This document shows, piece by piece, positions 1 through 7,092 of a DNA stretch of 9,153 bases. A program made the translations under genes and the position numbers. Within the stretch, counting starts at the first letter, position 1. Every line of letters begins with the position of its first letter. A model generated the notes under the pieces. The model worked only from the letters and a program-made list of their open reading frames with translations. It did not search any database and was not told the DNA's origin. The stretch lies in the NCBI GenBank assembly GCA_031276375.1, contig JAISNE010000049.1:1-9153 (forward strand). The letters run 5' to 3'. The DNA comes from Accumulibacter sp. (lineage in GTDB: Bacteria > Pseudomonadota > Gammaproteobacteria > Burkholderiales > Rhodocyclaceae).

Positions 1-63
1 CCTGGCCGGGATATCACCGAGAGCCATCGTTTCGTGTTGCGCGAACGGTTGCGACATGGCAAG

Positions 64-162
64 AAAGCAAGTTCCACGAAGCGGGCGGGACGCCCGCGCT
101 CCATCGGCTCGCGCCAAGCTCCGGGAGCGCGGGCGTCTCGCCCGCTTCGTGAGACTTGCTTT
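64..162. repeat. Long imperfect palindrome A (REP-like intergenic repeat)
   Basis: The arms at 64-102 and 124-162 are 39 nt each and are reverse complements with only three mismatches, around a 21-nt loop. The core reads GCGGGCGGGACGCCCGCG, itself palindromic, and the outer end is AAAGCAAG/CTTGCTTT. The length and near-perfect pairing are seen directly. Palindromes with this kind of GCGGGCGGGACGCCCGCGCTCC core are familiar as dispersed intergenic repeats in proteobacterial genomes, so I read it as a REP/MITE-like element rather than a gene-specific terminator. No T-tract follows on the + strand. Confidence 0.85.
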
Positions 163-175
163 TGAGTATCAACAG

Positions 176-266
176 CGCATAGGTCGGGGTGAGTGAAGCG
201 AACCCCGACATCGAATACCCCACCCGCCTTGCGTCGGGGTTCGCTTCGCTCACCCCGACCTATGCG
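176..266. repeat. Long palindrome B (GGTCGGGGTGAGCGAAGCGA family)
   Basis: The arms at 176-209 and 233-266 are 34 nt each and pair with a single mismatch (T at 195 against the C expected from the other arm), separated by a 23-nt loop. The arms have the form CGCATAGGTCGGGGTGAG...CCCCGAC. It lies 13 nt after palindrome A but shares no sequence with it, so two repeat families sit next to each other. Such palindromes recur between genes in many beta- and gammaproteobacteria. A copy-number search of the genome would settle its status. Confidence 0.85.
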
Positions 267-298
267 GGCTGAAACCTGATCCCTGATTTTTTTCAGCC
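267..298. repeat. Short hairpin after palindrome B
   Basis: GGCTGAAA (267-274) can pair with TTTCAGCC (291-298), enclosing a 16-nt loop that contains seven Ts next to the right arm. The Ts are partly inside the stem rather than after it, so it is not a typical rho-independent terminator on either strand. It may just be the edge of the repeat cluster. The rest of 1-330 shows no supportable gene. Confidence 0.4.
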
Positions 299-330
299 TT
301 TCCCTAAATGCGATTGCCCTGGATGCCCTG

Positions 331-360
331 TTGAGCGCCGCCTGACATCAATCGTACAAT
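331..360 (+). promoter_or_regulatory. Putative sigma70 promoter for the GT2 gene
   Basis: TTGAGC (331-336) and TACAAT (355-360) match the -35 and -10 consensus at 4/6 and 5/6 positions with an 18-nt spacer. Transcription would start near 367, giving a leader of about 95 nt before the ATG at 462. It is the best candidate upstream of this gene on the + strand. Matches of this quality do occur by chance, so it is a prediction only. Confidence 0.4.
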
Positions 361-461
361 GAGGTTTTCCCGCTCCTGATTCATTTTATGCCGATGAGTC
401 CTCCATCCTCGTAAATAATGGCATTGATTCTTTGCGCGCCATTGGACAAATCCCATTCCAA

Positions 462-1427
462 ATGACTTCCTCCACGCAATCCCTCGTATCGGTAATAATT
501 CCCGTGAGGAACGGCATTTCCCACATCCGGGAAGCGATTGACAGTGTTCTGGGCCAGAGTTACCGGCAACTGGAAATCATCGTCGTCGACGATGGATCCG
601 ACGATTTCGATTATGCGCGGTTGAAGGAAATCGACCGGCGCATCGAGGTTGTCCGGCTTCCGGGATGCGGAGTGTCGCGGGCCAGGAATACCGGGATGCG
701 TCATGCCAAGGGGAAGTACTTCGCTTTCCTGGATGCCGACGACGTGTGGTTTCCCGGAAAACTGGAAGCCCAGATGCGCTATTTCGACGATCATCCGGAC
801 GTTGGCTGCGTGTTTGGCGGCTTTCTCAAGTGGCGCCGCGATGAGTCCTCCGGAGCGTTTCCGCCGGCGCGCTCCCTGTGGCGCGATTGCGGTGGGATGA
901 GCGGCAGCGCGCCGGAACGCTCCGGATGGATCTATACAAGACTGCTTTCCGGCCTGCTGGTTGGAATGAATACCGCGGTCATACGCCGCGAGGTCTTCGA
1001 TTTGCTCGGCGGATTCGATGAATCGATGCGCATCGGCGAGGATTACATGTTCTGGCTGAAAACATCCAGGGTATTCGAGATGCATGCGCTCGACGGCCCC
1101 GTGGCGCTTTACCGGATTCATTCATCGAGCGCGATGAACCGGCTCAGCGAAGAAAACCACCAGGCCCGTCTTTTGCGGATAGCCCGCGAACGCTGGGATC
1201 TGGTCAATCCGGACGGGTCGGGACTGTCTCTCGAATCGTTTCGCAAACGGCTGGCGCTCACCGAATTCACGCATGGCTACAACCATTACTGGCACGGGAA
1301 TCCCGCAGTCGCCGCCAGGGCGTTCAGGGCCGCGGTCGCCGGAAACGCCCTGCCTGTCCGCTCCGCCGTTTATTACCTGCTATCCCAGTGGAAACGTCTC
1401 CTTGGCGCTTTCTACAAACGCCAATAG
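462..1427 (+). CDS. Family 2 glycosyltransferase (GT-A fold)
   Basis: Predicted to transfer a sugar from a nucleotide-sugar donor during surface polysaccharide or glycan assembly at the cytoplasmic face of the membrane; donor and acceptor cannot be read from the sequence. The 321-residue product starts with the classic GT2 strand VSVIIPVRNG (about residues 9-18), then DDGS (43-46, nucleotide binding), RARNTG (73-78), DADD (91-94, the metal-binding DxD region) and GED followed by YMFW (192-198, catalytic base region). The C-terminal third is probably an acceptor or helical domain; no transmembrane segment is evident. I chose ATG at 462 because the protein then begins nine residues before the domain. 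A TTG at 432 would add ten residues with no better ribosome site; only a weak GGA lies upstream of 462. The gene runs opposite to the operon on its right and its last 16 nt overlap the end of the acyltransferase gene. Confidence 0.9.
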   Translation: MTSSTQSLVSVIIPVRNGISHIREAIDSVLGQSYRQLEIIVVDDGSDDFDYARLKEIDRRIEVVRLPGCGVSRARNTGMRHAKGKYFAFLDADDVWFPGKLEAQMRYFDDHPDVGCVFGGFLKWRRDESSGAFPPARSLWRDCGGMSGSAPERSGWIYTRLLSGLLVGMNTAVIRREVFDLLGGFDESMRIGEDYMFWLKTSRVFEMHALDGPVALYRIHSSSAMNRLSEENHQARLLRIARERWDLVNPDGSGLSLESFRKRLALTEFTHGYNHYWHGNPAVAARAFRAAVAGNALPVRSAVYYLLSQWKRLLGAFYKRQ

Positions 1428-2449
1428 AGCGAAACGGCGACGCGGGCAAGCAGGCCCCGCGGAGACATGGCGTGCCATAGCCCTCTGAAATAGCGATGTT
1501 CCCCGTTGGCGAAATCGCGTTTGGCGACCGTGTCCCCTTCTCCCCTGTCGAGGGTATGCACGCCGTGTTCCGCGGCGTGCCGGATGATGTGTTTCAGCAG
1601 TATCCGCCCCGGCGAGTAGTTGGCGAACTTCACCGCATACGCCGGAAACCAGATGTGCAAAACATCGTGACAGCGCAAACCGAAGTGCGCGGCAACGATC
1701 TCGTTTCCGGAGCGAAGAACGGACAGCACGCCTTCGCAAGCATCGTCGGCCGTGTTCAGCAGGCGTTCGAGAAGATCGACGTTATGCTTGTGGAACAGCG
1801 GCCCTCCATGCTTGCCTGTCTTCGCATATTGCGCGGTTTTCATTTCAACCAGCTTTTGCAAATCGGCGGAGGCTTCGCTCGAATGCCATTCAAAGCATAA
1901 TTTTCCATGTTCGGTCATCAGCTTTTTCTCCCGGCGCTCCGTATCGTAAACAAGTTTCTTGTCGCGGCGGCGCAGATCCGCCCAATACGTTTCAGCCGAA
2001 TCGCCGATATGCGTTCGCAGTCCCACTCGCGGCTCGCCCGCGCGCAGGCCGAATCCGGCCTGGCTTTCATCGAGATGAGTAAACAGGATGGCGGCAATCC
2101 GGCCGCCCGAGGCCGAAAAGATATGCTCGGGAACAATCACGCTGCCGGAGACGCCAATGGCGCCGAAATAGTCGGACATGCCTCCCCCGACCGGCTCGAA
2201 AACACCCAGCCGGCCAATCCATTCGCCATGACGTTGCAATGGCATGAACCAATGCGGCTCTTCTCCCCGGTACCCGGCGGCGACCCACACCTCATTGCCA
2301 CAGCGCGCCGCGGCCTCGGCGAAACCGGGCGACAGAAAGGCGCGCCGGCAATCCGGGTTTGACCGGAGCAGCGAGGACCAGGCATTGCGCTCGCCGGGCA
2401 TTATCCCGGACATCCTTTTGCATGCCACGCGCAAATCGTTCTTCTCCAT
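1412..2449 (-). CDS. GNAT-fold acyltransferase, FemAB/CelD (BcsL)-like
   Basis: A 345-residue protein of the FemAB/CelD-like GNAT superfamily (Acetyltransf_6 type), whose members transfer acyl or aminoacyl groups and often sit in exopolysaccharide loci. Visible hallmarks: an N-terminal half with MSDYFGAIG (91-99), a basic central stretch RRRDKKLVYDTERREKK (160-176) typical of the family, then a C-terminal GNAT-like half with the segment HIWFPAY (265-271), SPGRILLKHII (279-289) and LDRGEGDTVAKRDFANG (300-316), equivalent to the family's 'D.GRGD..YK..F..G' signature. A function in acetylating or otherwise modifying the polysaccharide made by this operon is inferred. It does not look like the dedicated PEP-CTERM FemAB subfamily. 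The ATG at 2449 lies 2 nt after the TGA of the deacetylase gene, so it is probably translated by coupling; an upstream in-frame start at 2596 would overlap that gene by about 145 nt and adds unrelated residues. It is the last gene of the operon and its tail converges on the GT2 gene. Confidence 0.87.
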   Translation of the reverse strand: MEKNDLRVACKRMSGIMPGERNAWSSLLRSNPDCRRAFLSPGFAEAAARCGNEVWVAAGYRGEEPHWFMPLQRHGEWIGRLGVFEPVGGGMSDYFGAIGVSGSVIVPEHIFSASGGRIAAILFTHLDESQAGFGLRAGEPRVGLRTHIGDSAETYWADLRRRDKKLVYDTERREKKLMTEHGKLCFEWHSSEASADLQKLVEMKTAQYAKTGKHGGPLFHKHNVDLLERLLNTADDACEGVLSVLRSGNEIVAAHFGLRCHDVLHIWFPAYAVKFANYSPGRILLKHIIRHAAEHGVHTLDRGEGDTVAKRDFANGEHRYFRGLWHAMSPRGLLARVAVSLYWRL

Positions 2450-2451
2450 CG

Positions 2452-3456
2452 TCAGACAATCGGCCGGAAAAAAAGAAAACTCGCCAGCCTGGCGCGGGAA
2501 ATCCCGTCGCCATCGCACGTCCATTGATTTTCCGGAACATGAATCCGTCCATACGCCGCCGTTTCCCGCTCGTGAGTCTCCGTGTTGACCAGGCAAGGGT
2601 CGCTCGTGAAGACAAAACGGAATCCCGCCCGCCGGACAAGCTCCAGCAAATTTTCGGTGTAAGCGCCGTGCGGGAAAGACATGACGTCATGGCAGGCGCC
2701 CAGGCGCGTCAAGCGGTCCCGTGAAAGGCGCAACTCGTCGGCGGCGAACCGCGATTCCGGCAGCGGACCGTGCGTATGGCCATGACCGCCAATGGCGAAC
2801 AGAGGTTTCAGCCGGGGAAGATCCTCGGCGCAAAGCATTTGCCGGGCGGAAACTTCCGCCGGCGCGTATTCGCGCAACAGTTCCTGCCGATCCCTTTCCG
2901 GCAATTCGGCGATCCGGGCCGCCGCGATTCGCGCCGCATGGGCCGCCGGGAGGCCGGAAGCCGATAAACCAAGCTCCGCCAGCAATGCCTCGGCCAGCGG
3001 CGCCGACGCCATGACCTCGGCGAGCCTGTCCTGCCACCATCGGCCGGATTCCAGCTCGACCACTTCGGTCGTCAGGAAAAGCAACGCGGGCATCTCCAGG
3101 CGGCGCAGTTCGGGGAGCGCGTATTCCAGGGTGTCGCGCCAGCCGTCGTCGAAAGTAATCAGCGCGGCCCGGTCCGGCAGCTTTCTTCCCGTTTCGACAG
3201 CGGCGCGAAGCCGTTCCATTGAAATGACATGGTAGTGTTTTTTCATGAATTCGAGACACCTGGCGAAACCCGATGACGAAAAGGTGAATTCGCGTTCCGC
3301 GAATCGATAATCGGCGGAAAATACGGGCAGGACGCGGTGAAACATCAGAACGGTCAGGGTTCGGCGGTTGCGCCATCGATGCAGCAGGCCGAGAACGCCG
3401 GAAACATAGAGGGCCGAGCGCAGCCAGTCCTTGAGCAGGCTAACGGCGTTCTTCAT
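2452..3456 (-). CDS. NodB-type polysaccharide deacetylase (second of two)
   Basis: Predicted metal-dependent N- or O-deacetylase of carbohydrate esterase family 4 acting on an amino-sugar polysaccharide. The 334-residue product has an N-terminal stretch with a modest hydrophobic patch (about 13-25), LTVLMFHRVLP (34-44), the NodB motif TFDDGW (101-106; tandem Asp), an insertion of about 90 residues rich in Ala, Glu and Arg, then GGHGHTHG (223-230), where H225 and H229 supply the H-x3-H metal ligands, SFPHG (260-264) and a C-terminal GFRFVFTSDP segment. The Ser/Thr that usually precedes the first ligand His is replaced by Gly. The ATG at 3456 overlaps the end of the preceding deacetylase gene by 17 nt; the open frame continues upstream to 3675 but those residues are a shadow of that gene. 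It shares only motif-level similarity with its neighbour, so this is not a recent tandem duplication. Confidence 0.9.
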   Translation of the reverse strand: MKNAVSLLKDWLRSALYVSGVLGLLHRWRNRRTLTVLMFHRVLPVFSADYRFAEREFTFSSSGFARCLEFMKKHYHVISMERLRAAVETGRKLPDRAALITFDDGWRDTLEYALPELRRLEMPALLFLTTEVVELESGRWWQDRLAEVMASAPLAEALLAELGLSASGLPAAHAARIAAARIAELPERDRQELLREYAPAEVSARQMLCAEDLPRLKPLFAIGGHGHTHGPLPESRFAADELRLSRDRLTRLGACHDVMSFPHGAYTENLLELVRRAGFRFVFTSDPCLVNTETHERETAAYGRIHVPENQWTCDGDGISRARLASFLFFRPIV

Positions 3457-4405
3457 CGAGATACTCGGGCCTGGCCAGGAGATTCCGGATGACTTGCAGA
3501 TGCACGTGGGTCGTATCCGGCCCCCAGGGGGTAAACCTCGGCATCTGATGGACAGGAGTGGCGGCCGTGGCGGCCCCCCACTGCGTGGTGACGGCATAGT
3601 CATAGCCAGCCTGCCTGACCATTTCGACGTGCCGGTGGTTGAAGTCGACGTGCGGACGCCCGTTTGGATAGGCAAACGCCTTGACCGGGACGCGCAGCAT
3701 CCCCTCCAGGATTTCCCTGGCTCCGCCGATTTCGTTCAGCGCCGTTTCGGTATCGCAAAGACCGAGGATCGGGTGGTCAACCGTATGCGATCCGATTTCG
3801 AACCCGCGAGAACTCACCGCGCGGAGTTGTTCCTCCGTCATCACCGGGACATCGCCCGTGGAAACGCCGCATTGCTTTTCCAATGACGCCAGATACACGT
3901 CGCGCAGGAGCGGCGGCAAATACTTGAAATGATGCTCCAGCGCGCGCAGCGATTTCTGTTTTTCCTGGAGAGAAGCCATCGGCAGCGGAGGAAGACGATA
4001 TTCCGACGTATCCAGCCGGTTTCCCGCCGCGCGCTTCATGATCCGCGCCAATCGCTCGTGCCACATCGGCCGCCCGAGAAACTGTCCCACGGTAATGAAA
4101 AACGTCGCCGGCAGGGAGCGTTTTTCGAGCAAGGGTAAAACGCCGGACATCCACTCGGGATAACCGTCGTCGAAGGTCAGGCACGCGCAACCCTGTTCAA
4201 GCACGCCCCCGGACAGCCGCTTCAAGGCGTCTCCGAGCGGCAGCACAAGGAAATTTTCCTGAATGAAATCGAGCAGGCGGATGAATTGCGCCAAATCCAG
4301 GTCATTGGGGCGCAAAGGATCGAAAGTCTCCGGTATCTTGTGAAAAACGAATACCGAGAGTTTGTTGCGTATCAGATCGCGCAATATCCAGCCAAGGGAT
4401 ATCAC
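3440..4405 (-). CDS. NodB-type polysaccharide deacetylase (first of two)
   Basis: A second carbohydrate esterase family 4 protein, 321 residues. It shows LSVFVFHKIPE (16-26), TFDDGY (77-82; catalytic and metal Asp), PATFFITVGQFLG (99-111), GSHTVDHP (205-212; H207 and H211 as metal ligands), FAYPNGRP (244-251), and a C-terminal GYDYAVTTQWG segment, all in canonical NodB order. A roughly 80-residue insertion between motifs 1 and 2 (about 115-195) is longer than in minimal NodB domains and is often seen in polysaccharide-operon deacetylases. No signal peptide is obvious, so the cellular side is unclear. The start ATG overlaps the ligase stop codon as ATGA (4402-4405), which indicates translational coupling. 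Within the operon it would remove acetyl groups from the polysaccharide or its lipid-linked precursor (inference). Confidence 0.92.
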   Translation of the reverse strand: MISLGWILRDLIRNKLSVFVFHKIPETFDPLRPNDLDLAQFIRLLDFIQENFLVLPLGDALKRLSGGVLEQGCACLTFDDGYPEWMSGVLPLLEKRSLPATFFITVGQFLGRPMWHERLARIMKRAAGNRLDTSEYRLPPLPMASLQEKQKSLRALEHHFKYLPPLLRDVYLASLEKQCGVSTGDVPVMTEEQLRAVSSRGFEIGSHTVDHPILGLCDTETALNEIGGAREILEGMLRVPVKAFAYPNGRPHVDFNHRHVEMVRQAGYDYAVTTQWGAATAATPVHQMPRFTPWGPDTTHVHLQVIRNLLARPEYLDEERR

Positions 4406-5727
4406 GGCAGCCTCTTTTTCTTCCGGAGCTGTTCCGGCAGGCCCGCCATCTCGTTCCTGACATATTGACGCAGCATTTCCATCAGCATGACCAGCATGTA
4501 CGGAACCTCAAAATACGCCAGGCTCACCGCCGCGCCTCCCACCAGGTAGGCAAGGATCGCCAGCATCAGCGCATCCGCCATGTCCAGCGCCCACGCATAC
4601 TCTTCCCGCGCATTCCTGACCAGCAGTTTTATGTGATAGCGCGCGAGCAGGGAATTCAGGAAAACGCCCAGAAAAAGGAAAAATCCGAAAAAGCCCAGAT
4701 CTCCCATGATTTCAAAGTAGATGCTGTGCGCCGCCTTGGCGAGCAGATCGGGTTCCGGCGTGGTGACGAATCCAAGCAGGCCCTCGGAATACTTGAACTG
4801 CTCCCACACGTGCTGGACTTGAAGCGCATGAAATCCACCGCCGAACATCGGATTCCGCAACGCGATCGCCGAACTGACTTTCCACGCGACGACCCGCCCC
4901 ATGAACGACGAGTCCTCGCCGGCCTGCCCTATCGAATCCATGCGCCGGAACCAGGATTCCGGCGCGGCGAGAAAAATCGTCGTCACCGCGAGCCCGATCA
5001 GCAACAGGGTCTTCAGTTTGTGACGGCTCGTGAGAAAAAACCAGACCCCGACAAAGCCCAGGGCGATGAAACCTCCCCGCGAGTTGGTGCCCAGAACCGA
5101 AACGATGGTCAGAAAAAATCCCGCCAGGAAACCGTATCTGACCAGTCTTTTCGACGAATACTGGTACAGGTAATACAGGATGGGAATGACCACGACCATG
5201 CCGACCGCGAAGTGGTTGTTGTCGCTCATCATCGACGTGGGTATTCCGGATACATGATGGCTACCGCCCGAGGCGATGACTTTCAGCCCTTCCACCACGC
5301 CGTGGAATCCCAGCCCGAGCCCGAACATGACCAGCAAGGCATGCATGTCATGACGGTCGACCACGAACCAGAACATCACCAGGCAAAAGAGCATCGACTT
5401 GAAAAACTGCTCGCTCAGGACCGCGTTGAACGGATTGAATGGATAGGAAAACAATGCGCACAACATGGAATGCGCGAGCAGGGCCAGGATCAGCAAGAAT
5501 GTCGAATTGGCCTTGAACGGCCGCGTGTTCCGGCGTTTCAGAAACAGCAGCAGCAAAGAGATGCCCGCGAAAATGAGATTGAAGCGGACGCCCTGCATGA
5601 ATCCCCAGACGTAATACACAGGCGACAGAACGGCTGTCCATCCCCACAAAATGTAGGCGGCCAGGGCATCGGAAATGGCAAGAGGAACGAACACCAGCAT
5701 TCCTCCGAGCATCATCAAATCCCGCAC
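4402..5727 (-). CDS. O-antigen ligase/polymerase-like membrane protein, XrtA O-glycosylation ligase type
   Basis: A 441-residue polytopic membrane protein with about 11-13 hydrophobic segments (for example 4-20, 48-63, 75-93, 108-124, 170-188, 198-213, 216-233, 238-254, 342-364, 383-404). It carries the Wzy/WaaL-type motif GTNSRGG (213-219), a large hydrophilic loop at about 255-340, and AHSIYFEIMGDLGFFGF (333-349), equivalent to the family's 'H..Y.e.LgE.G..G'. The N-terminus starting MRDL, with a W-P-WGF pattern around 28-42, resembles the exosortase A-associated O-glycosylation ligase family (TIGR03097 type). It probably polymerises or ligates undecaprenyl-linked glycan on the periplasmic face. 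The start is GTG (5725-5727), with an excellent AAGGAG (5736-5741) 8 nt upstream whose first bases are shared with the TAA stop of the small ORF before it. No exosortase lies in this window, so the XrtA assignment rests on family resemblance alone. Confidence 0.85.
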   Translation of the reverse strand: MRDLMMLGGMLVFVPLAISDALAAYILWGWTAVLSPVYYVWGFMQGVRFNLIFAGISLLLLFLKRRNTRPFKANSTFLLILALLAHSMLCALFSYPFNPFNAVLSEQFFKSMLFCLVMFWFVVDRHDMHALLVMFGLGLGFHGVVEGLKVIASGGSHHVSGIPTSMMSDNNHFAVGMVVVIPILYYLYQYSSKRLVRYGFLAGFFLTIVSVLGTNSRGGFIALGFVGVWFFLTSRHKLKTLLLIGLAVTTIFLAAPESWFRRMDSIGQAGEDSSFMGRVVAWKVSSAIALRNPMFGGGFHALQVQHVWEQFKYSEGLLGFVTTPEPDLLAKAAHSIYFEIMGDLGFFGFFLFLGVFLNSLLARYHIKLLVRNAREEYAWALDMADALMLAILAYLVGGAAVSLAYFEVPYMLVMLMEMLRQYVRNEMAGLPEQLRKKKRLP

Positions 5728-5739
5728 GGGATATTCTCC

Positions 5740-5880
5740 TTACTTTTTCGTCGTTTCTTTGCGATCGCTCAAGAACGAGAAGAATCCAAGATCGGAGCTG
5801 CTCCCCTTCCCTCTCCGAATGACGGCGACCAGAAGAAGAATCATGAAAAACACGTCCAGGCTGAGCAGCAGTCCTTCCAT
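5740..5880 (-). CDS. Small single-pass membrane protein (46 aa), unrecognised
   Basis: I do not recognise a family. The frame encodes 46 residues: a short acidic start (MEG), a hydrophobic helix at about 4-21 (LLLSLDVFFMILLLVAV), then a positively charged tail (RRGKGSSSD... to KETTKK). By the positive-inside rule the tail should be cytoplasmic. Evidence that it is real: the TGA of the upstream glycosyltransferase is followed by TCTGGAGACGCC and then ATG, so a GGAG (5886-5889) stands 5 nt before the start. The ORF also fills the otherwise unexplained gap between two tightly packed genes, and its TAA stop is merged with the Shine-Dalgarno of the ligase (TAAGGAG). It may be an accessory subunit of the ligase or a glycosyltransferase-to-membrane scaffold, but this is speculation from position. 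Confidence 0.72.
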   Translation of the reverse strand: MEGLLLSLDVFFMILLLVAVIRRGKGSSSDLGFFSFLSDRKETTKK

Positions 5881-5892
5881 GGCGTCTCCAGA

Positions 5893-7092
5893 TCAGTGAT
5901 GTTTTCGCGGCAAGGCCGACGCGGCGCGGAATATATCGAGCTGCCCCCGTGTCGTGGAAGCCCAAGCGAAGTTTTCCGCGTAGGCGCGCACTTGCATCCT
6001 GGCCGGCGGGCCGCGGAAAAGTTTTTCGACGGCGCCGGCCAGTGCGTCCGCCGTTCGCTCGGCCACGAGTCCGCCGGCAACCTCCGAGCGGACCACTTCC
6101 CGGGTGCCGGGAATATCCGACGCCACGACCGGCGTTCCGCAGGCCATGGATTCGAGCAGCACGTTCGCCCAGCCTTCCCGGCTGGAGCATAGCACCAACG
6201 CATCGGCGGCGCCGTACCAGGTCTTCAGTTGCCCGTTCGGAACCTGTCCGGCGAAGCGAACGCGATCCGCGACCTTCAGGTCCGCCGCCATTTTTTCGAG
6301 ACGCGGCCGTTCCCTCCCGGTTCCGACGATGACCAGCAGGCTGTCACGCAAGCGGGTCATCGCCTCGACGGCGATACGCTGCCCCTTGTGCTCGACCAGA
6401 AGGCCCACCGAAAGAAGAATCCGCGCTCCGGGCGGCAAGCCAAGCCGCCGGCGCGCCTCATCGCGGTCAACGGGCTGGAATCTCTCCAGGTCGACGCCAT
6501 TGCGCAGCACGTGGAGCTTGCCGGGATCGGCGCCGAGTCCGGCGAGACGGTCCATCAGCGCCCGGCTCACGCCAATCGACGCGCTCGCCCGCGCCGCCGT
6601 GTCCAGAATGAGCGATCTCGGCCGGGCATGATCGGCGATCAGATTGAGGTCCGTGCCCCGCGCCGTGACCACGAACGGCTTGCCAAGCCTTTCCGCGATC
6701 AGGCCGGCGGCGACACCGTCGGGGTAATAGTAATGCGCGTCGATCAAGTCGAAATCGAAGCCCCCGGCCAGCAGACGCTCGACAGCCGGCAGCGCCGCCC
6801 TGACCATGGAAAATGGCGCCATGTTCATGCCAATCCTCGGAAGCAGGAAATAACGCGGATGGAACACCTCGATGCCGTTTCTGATTTCGTGTCCGGGCGT
6901 TTCGGCGAACTTGCCATATTCCCCGAAACGCTTGCCGCGGAACGGAAACCACGGCACCGGCGCGACCACCCGTGTTTCCACTTCCCCTGTTTTCAGCAAC
7001 TCCCGAAGCCGCGTTTCGACGAAAATACCGTGCACCGGCCGGACTCCGCTCGGGTAGAGGGTCGAAAAAAGCAGGGTTCGAATCTTGCCCAT
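5893..7092 (-). CDS. Family 4 glycosyltransferase (GT-B fold)
   Basis: A 399-residue retaining glycosyltransferase predicted to add a sugar to the lipid-linked repeat unit of the operon's polysaccharide in the cytoplasm. The N-terminal Rossmann domain starts GKIRTLLFSTLYPSG (2-16) and contains DLIDAHYYYPDG (115-126) and TARGTDLN (143-150). The C-terminal donor-binding domain shows LRNGVDLERFQP (196-207), SVGLLVEHKGQ (228-238; basic donor-phosphate residues), RVRFAGQVPN (277-286) and the E-x7-E motif from E306 to E314 within SREGWANVLLESMACGTPVV. The length is normal for the family. The ATG at 7092 shares its A with the TGA of the preceding gene (TGATG). The open frame continues to 7218, but those residues are a shadow of that gene. 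The downstream small ORF begins 12 nt after its stop. Confidence 0.92.
   Translation of the reverse strand: MGKIRTLLFSTLYPSGVRPVHGIFVETRLRELLKTGEVETRVVAPVPWFPFRGKRFGEYGKFAETPGHEIRNGIEVFHPRYFLLPRIGMNMAPFSMVRAALPAVERLLAGGFDFDLIDAHYYYPDGVAAGLIAERLGKPFVVTARGTDLNLIADHARPRSLILDTAARASASIGVSRALMDRLAGLGADPGKLHVLRNGVDLERFQPVDRDEARRRLGLPPGARILLSVGLLVEHKGQRIAVEAMTRLRDSLLVIVGTGRERPRLEKMAADLKVADRVRFAGQVPNGQLKTWYGAADALVLCSSREGWANVLLESMACGTPVVASDIPGTREVVRSEVAGGLVAERTADALAGAVEKLFRGPPARMQVRAYAENFAWASTTRGQLDIFRAASALPRKHH

Noticed and set aside
1..165. Possible C-terminal tail of a + strand gene entering from the left (frame 1, stop at 163-165)
   Set aside because: The frame reads a plausible ESHRFVLRERLRHGKK but then passes through palindrome A. 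With only about 20 non-repeat codons visible, no family can be recognised, so I cannot support it.
14..253. 79-codon minus-strand frame over the left repeats
   Set aside because: It lies almost entirely within the two palindromes; its AGETPALP/AGVPPAS-like peptides are repeat translations.
420..432. Thirteen-base match GGCATTGATTCTT at 420-432 and 8500-8512, each about 30 nt before a + strand start codon
   Set aside because: In a window of this length roughly one exact 13-mer match is expected by chance, and flanking bases do not align, so a shared operator is not supported.
381..1121. 246-codon minus-strand frame antisense to the GT2 gene
   Set aside because: No motif, and the + strand shows all GT2 signatures in order.
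2596..3675. Extended upstream starts for the acyltransferase (2596) and second deacetylase (3675)
   Set aside because: The added residues are out-of-frame shadows of the preceding coding regions; the internal ATGs at 2449 and 3456 fit operon junctions and domain starts.
4465..6192. Open frame of 575 codons on the + strand, antisense to the ligase, small ORF and end of the GT4 gene
   Set aside because: Its translation is extreme in His, Gln, Arg and Glu with no recognisable domain or membrane segment, while the opposite strand encodes clear family motifs with ribosome sites. It is open because of GC-rich codon bias on the coding strand.
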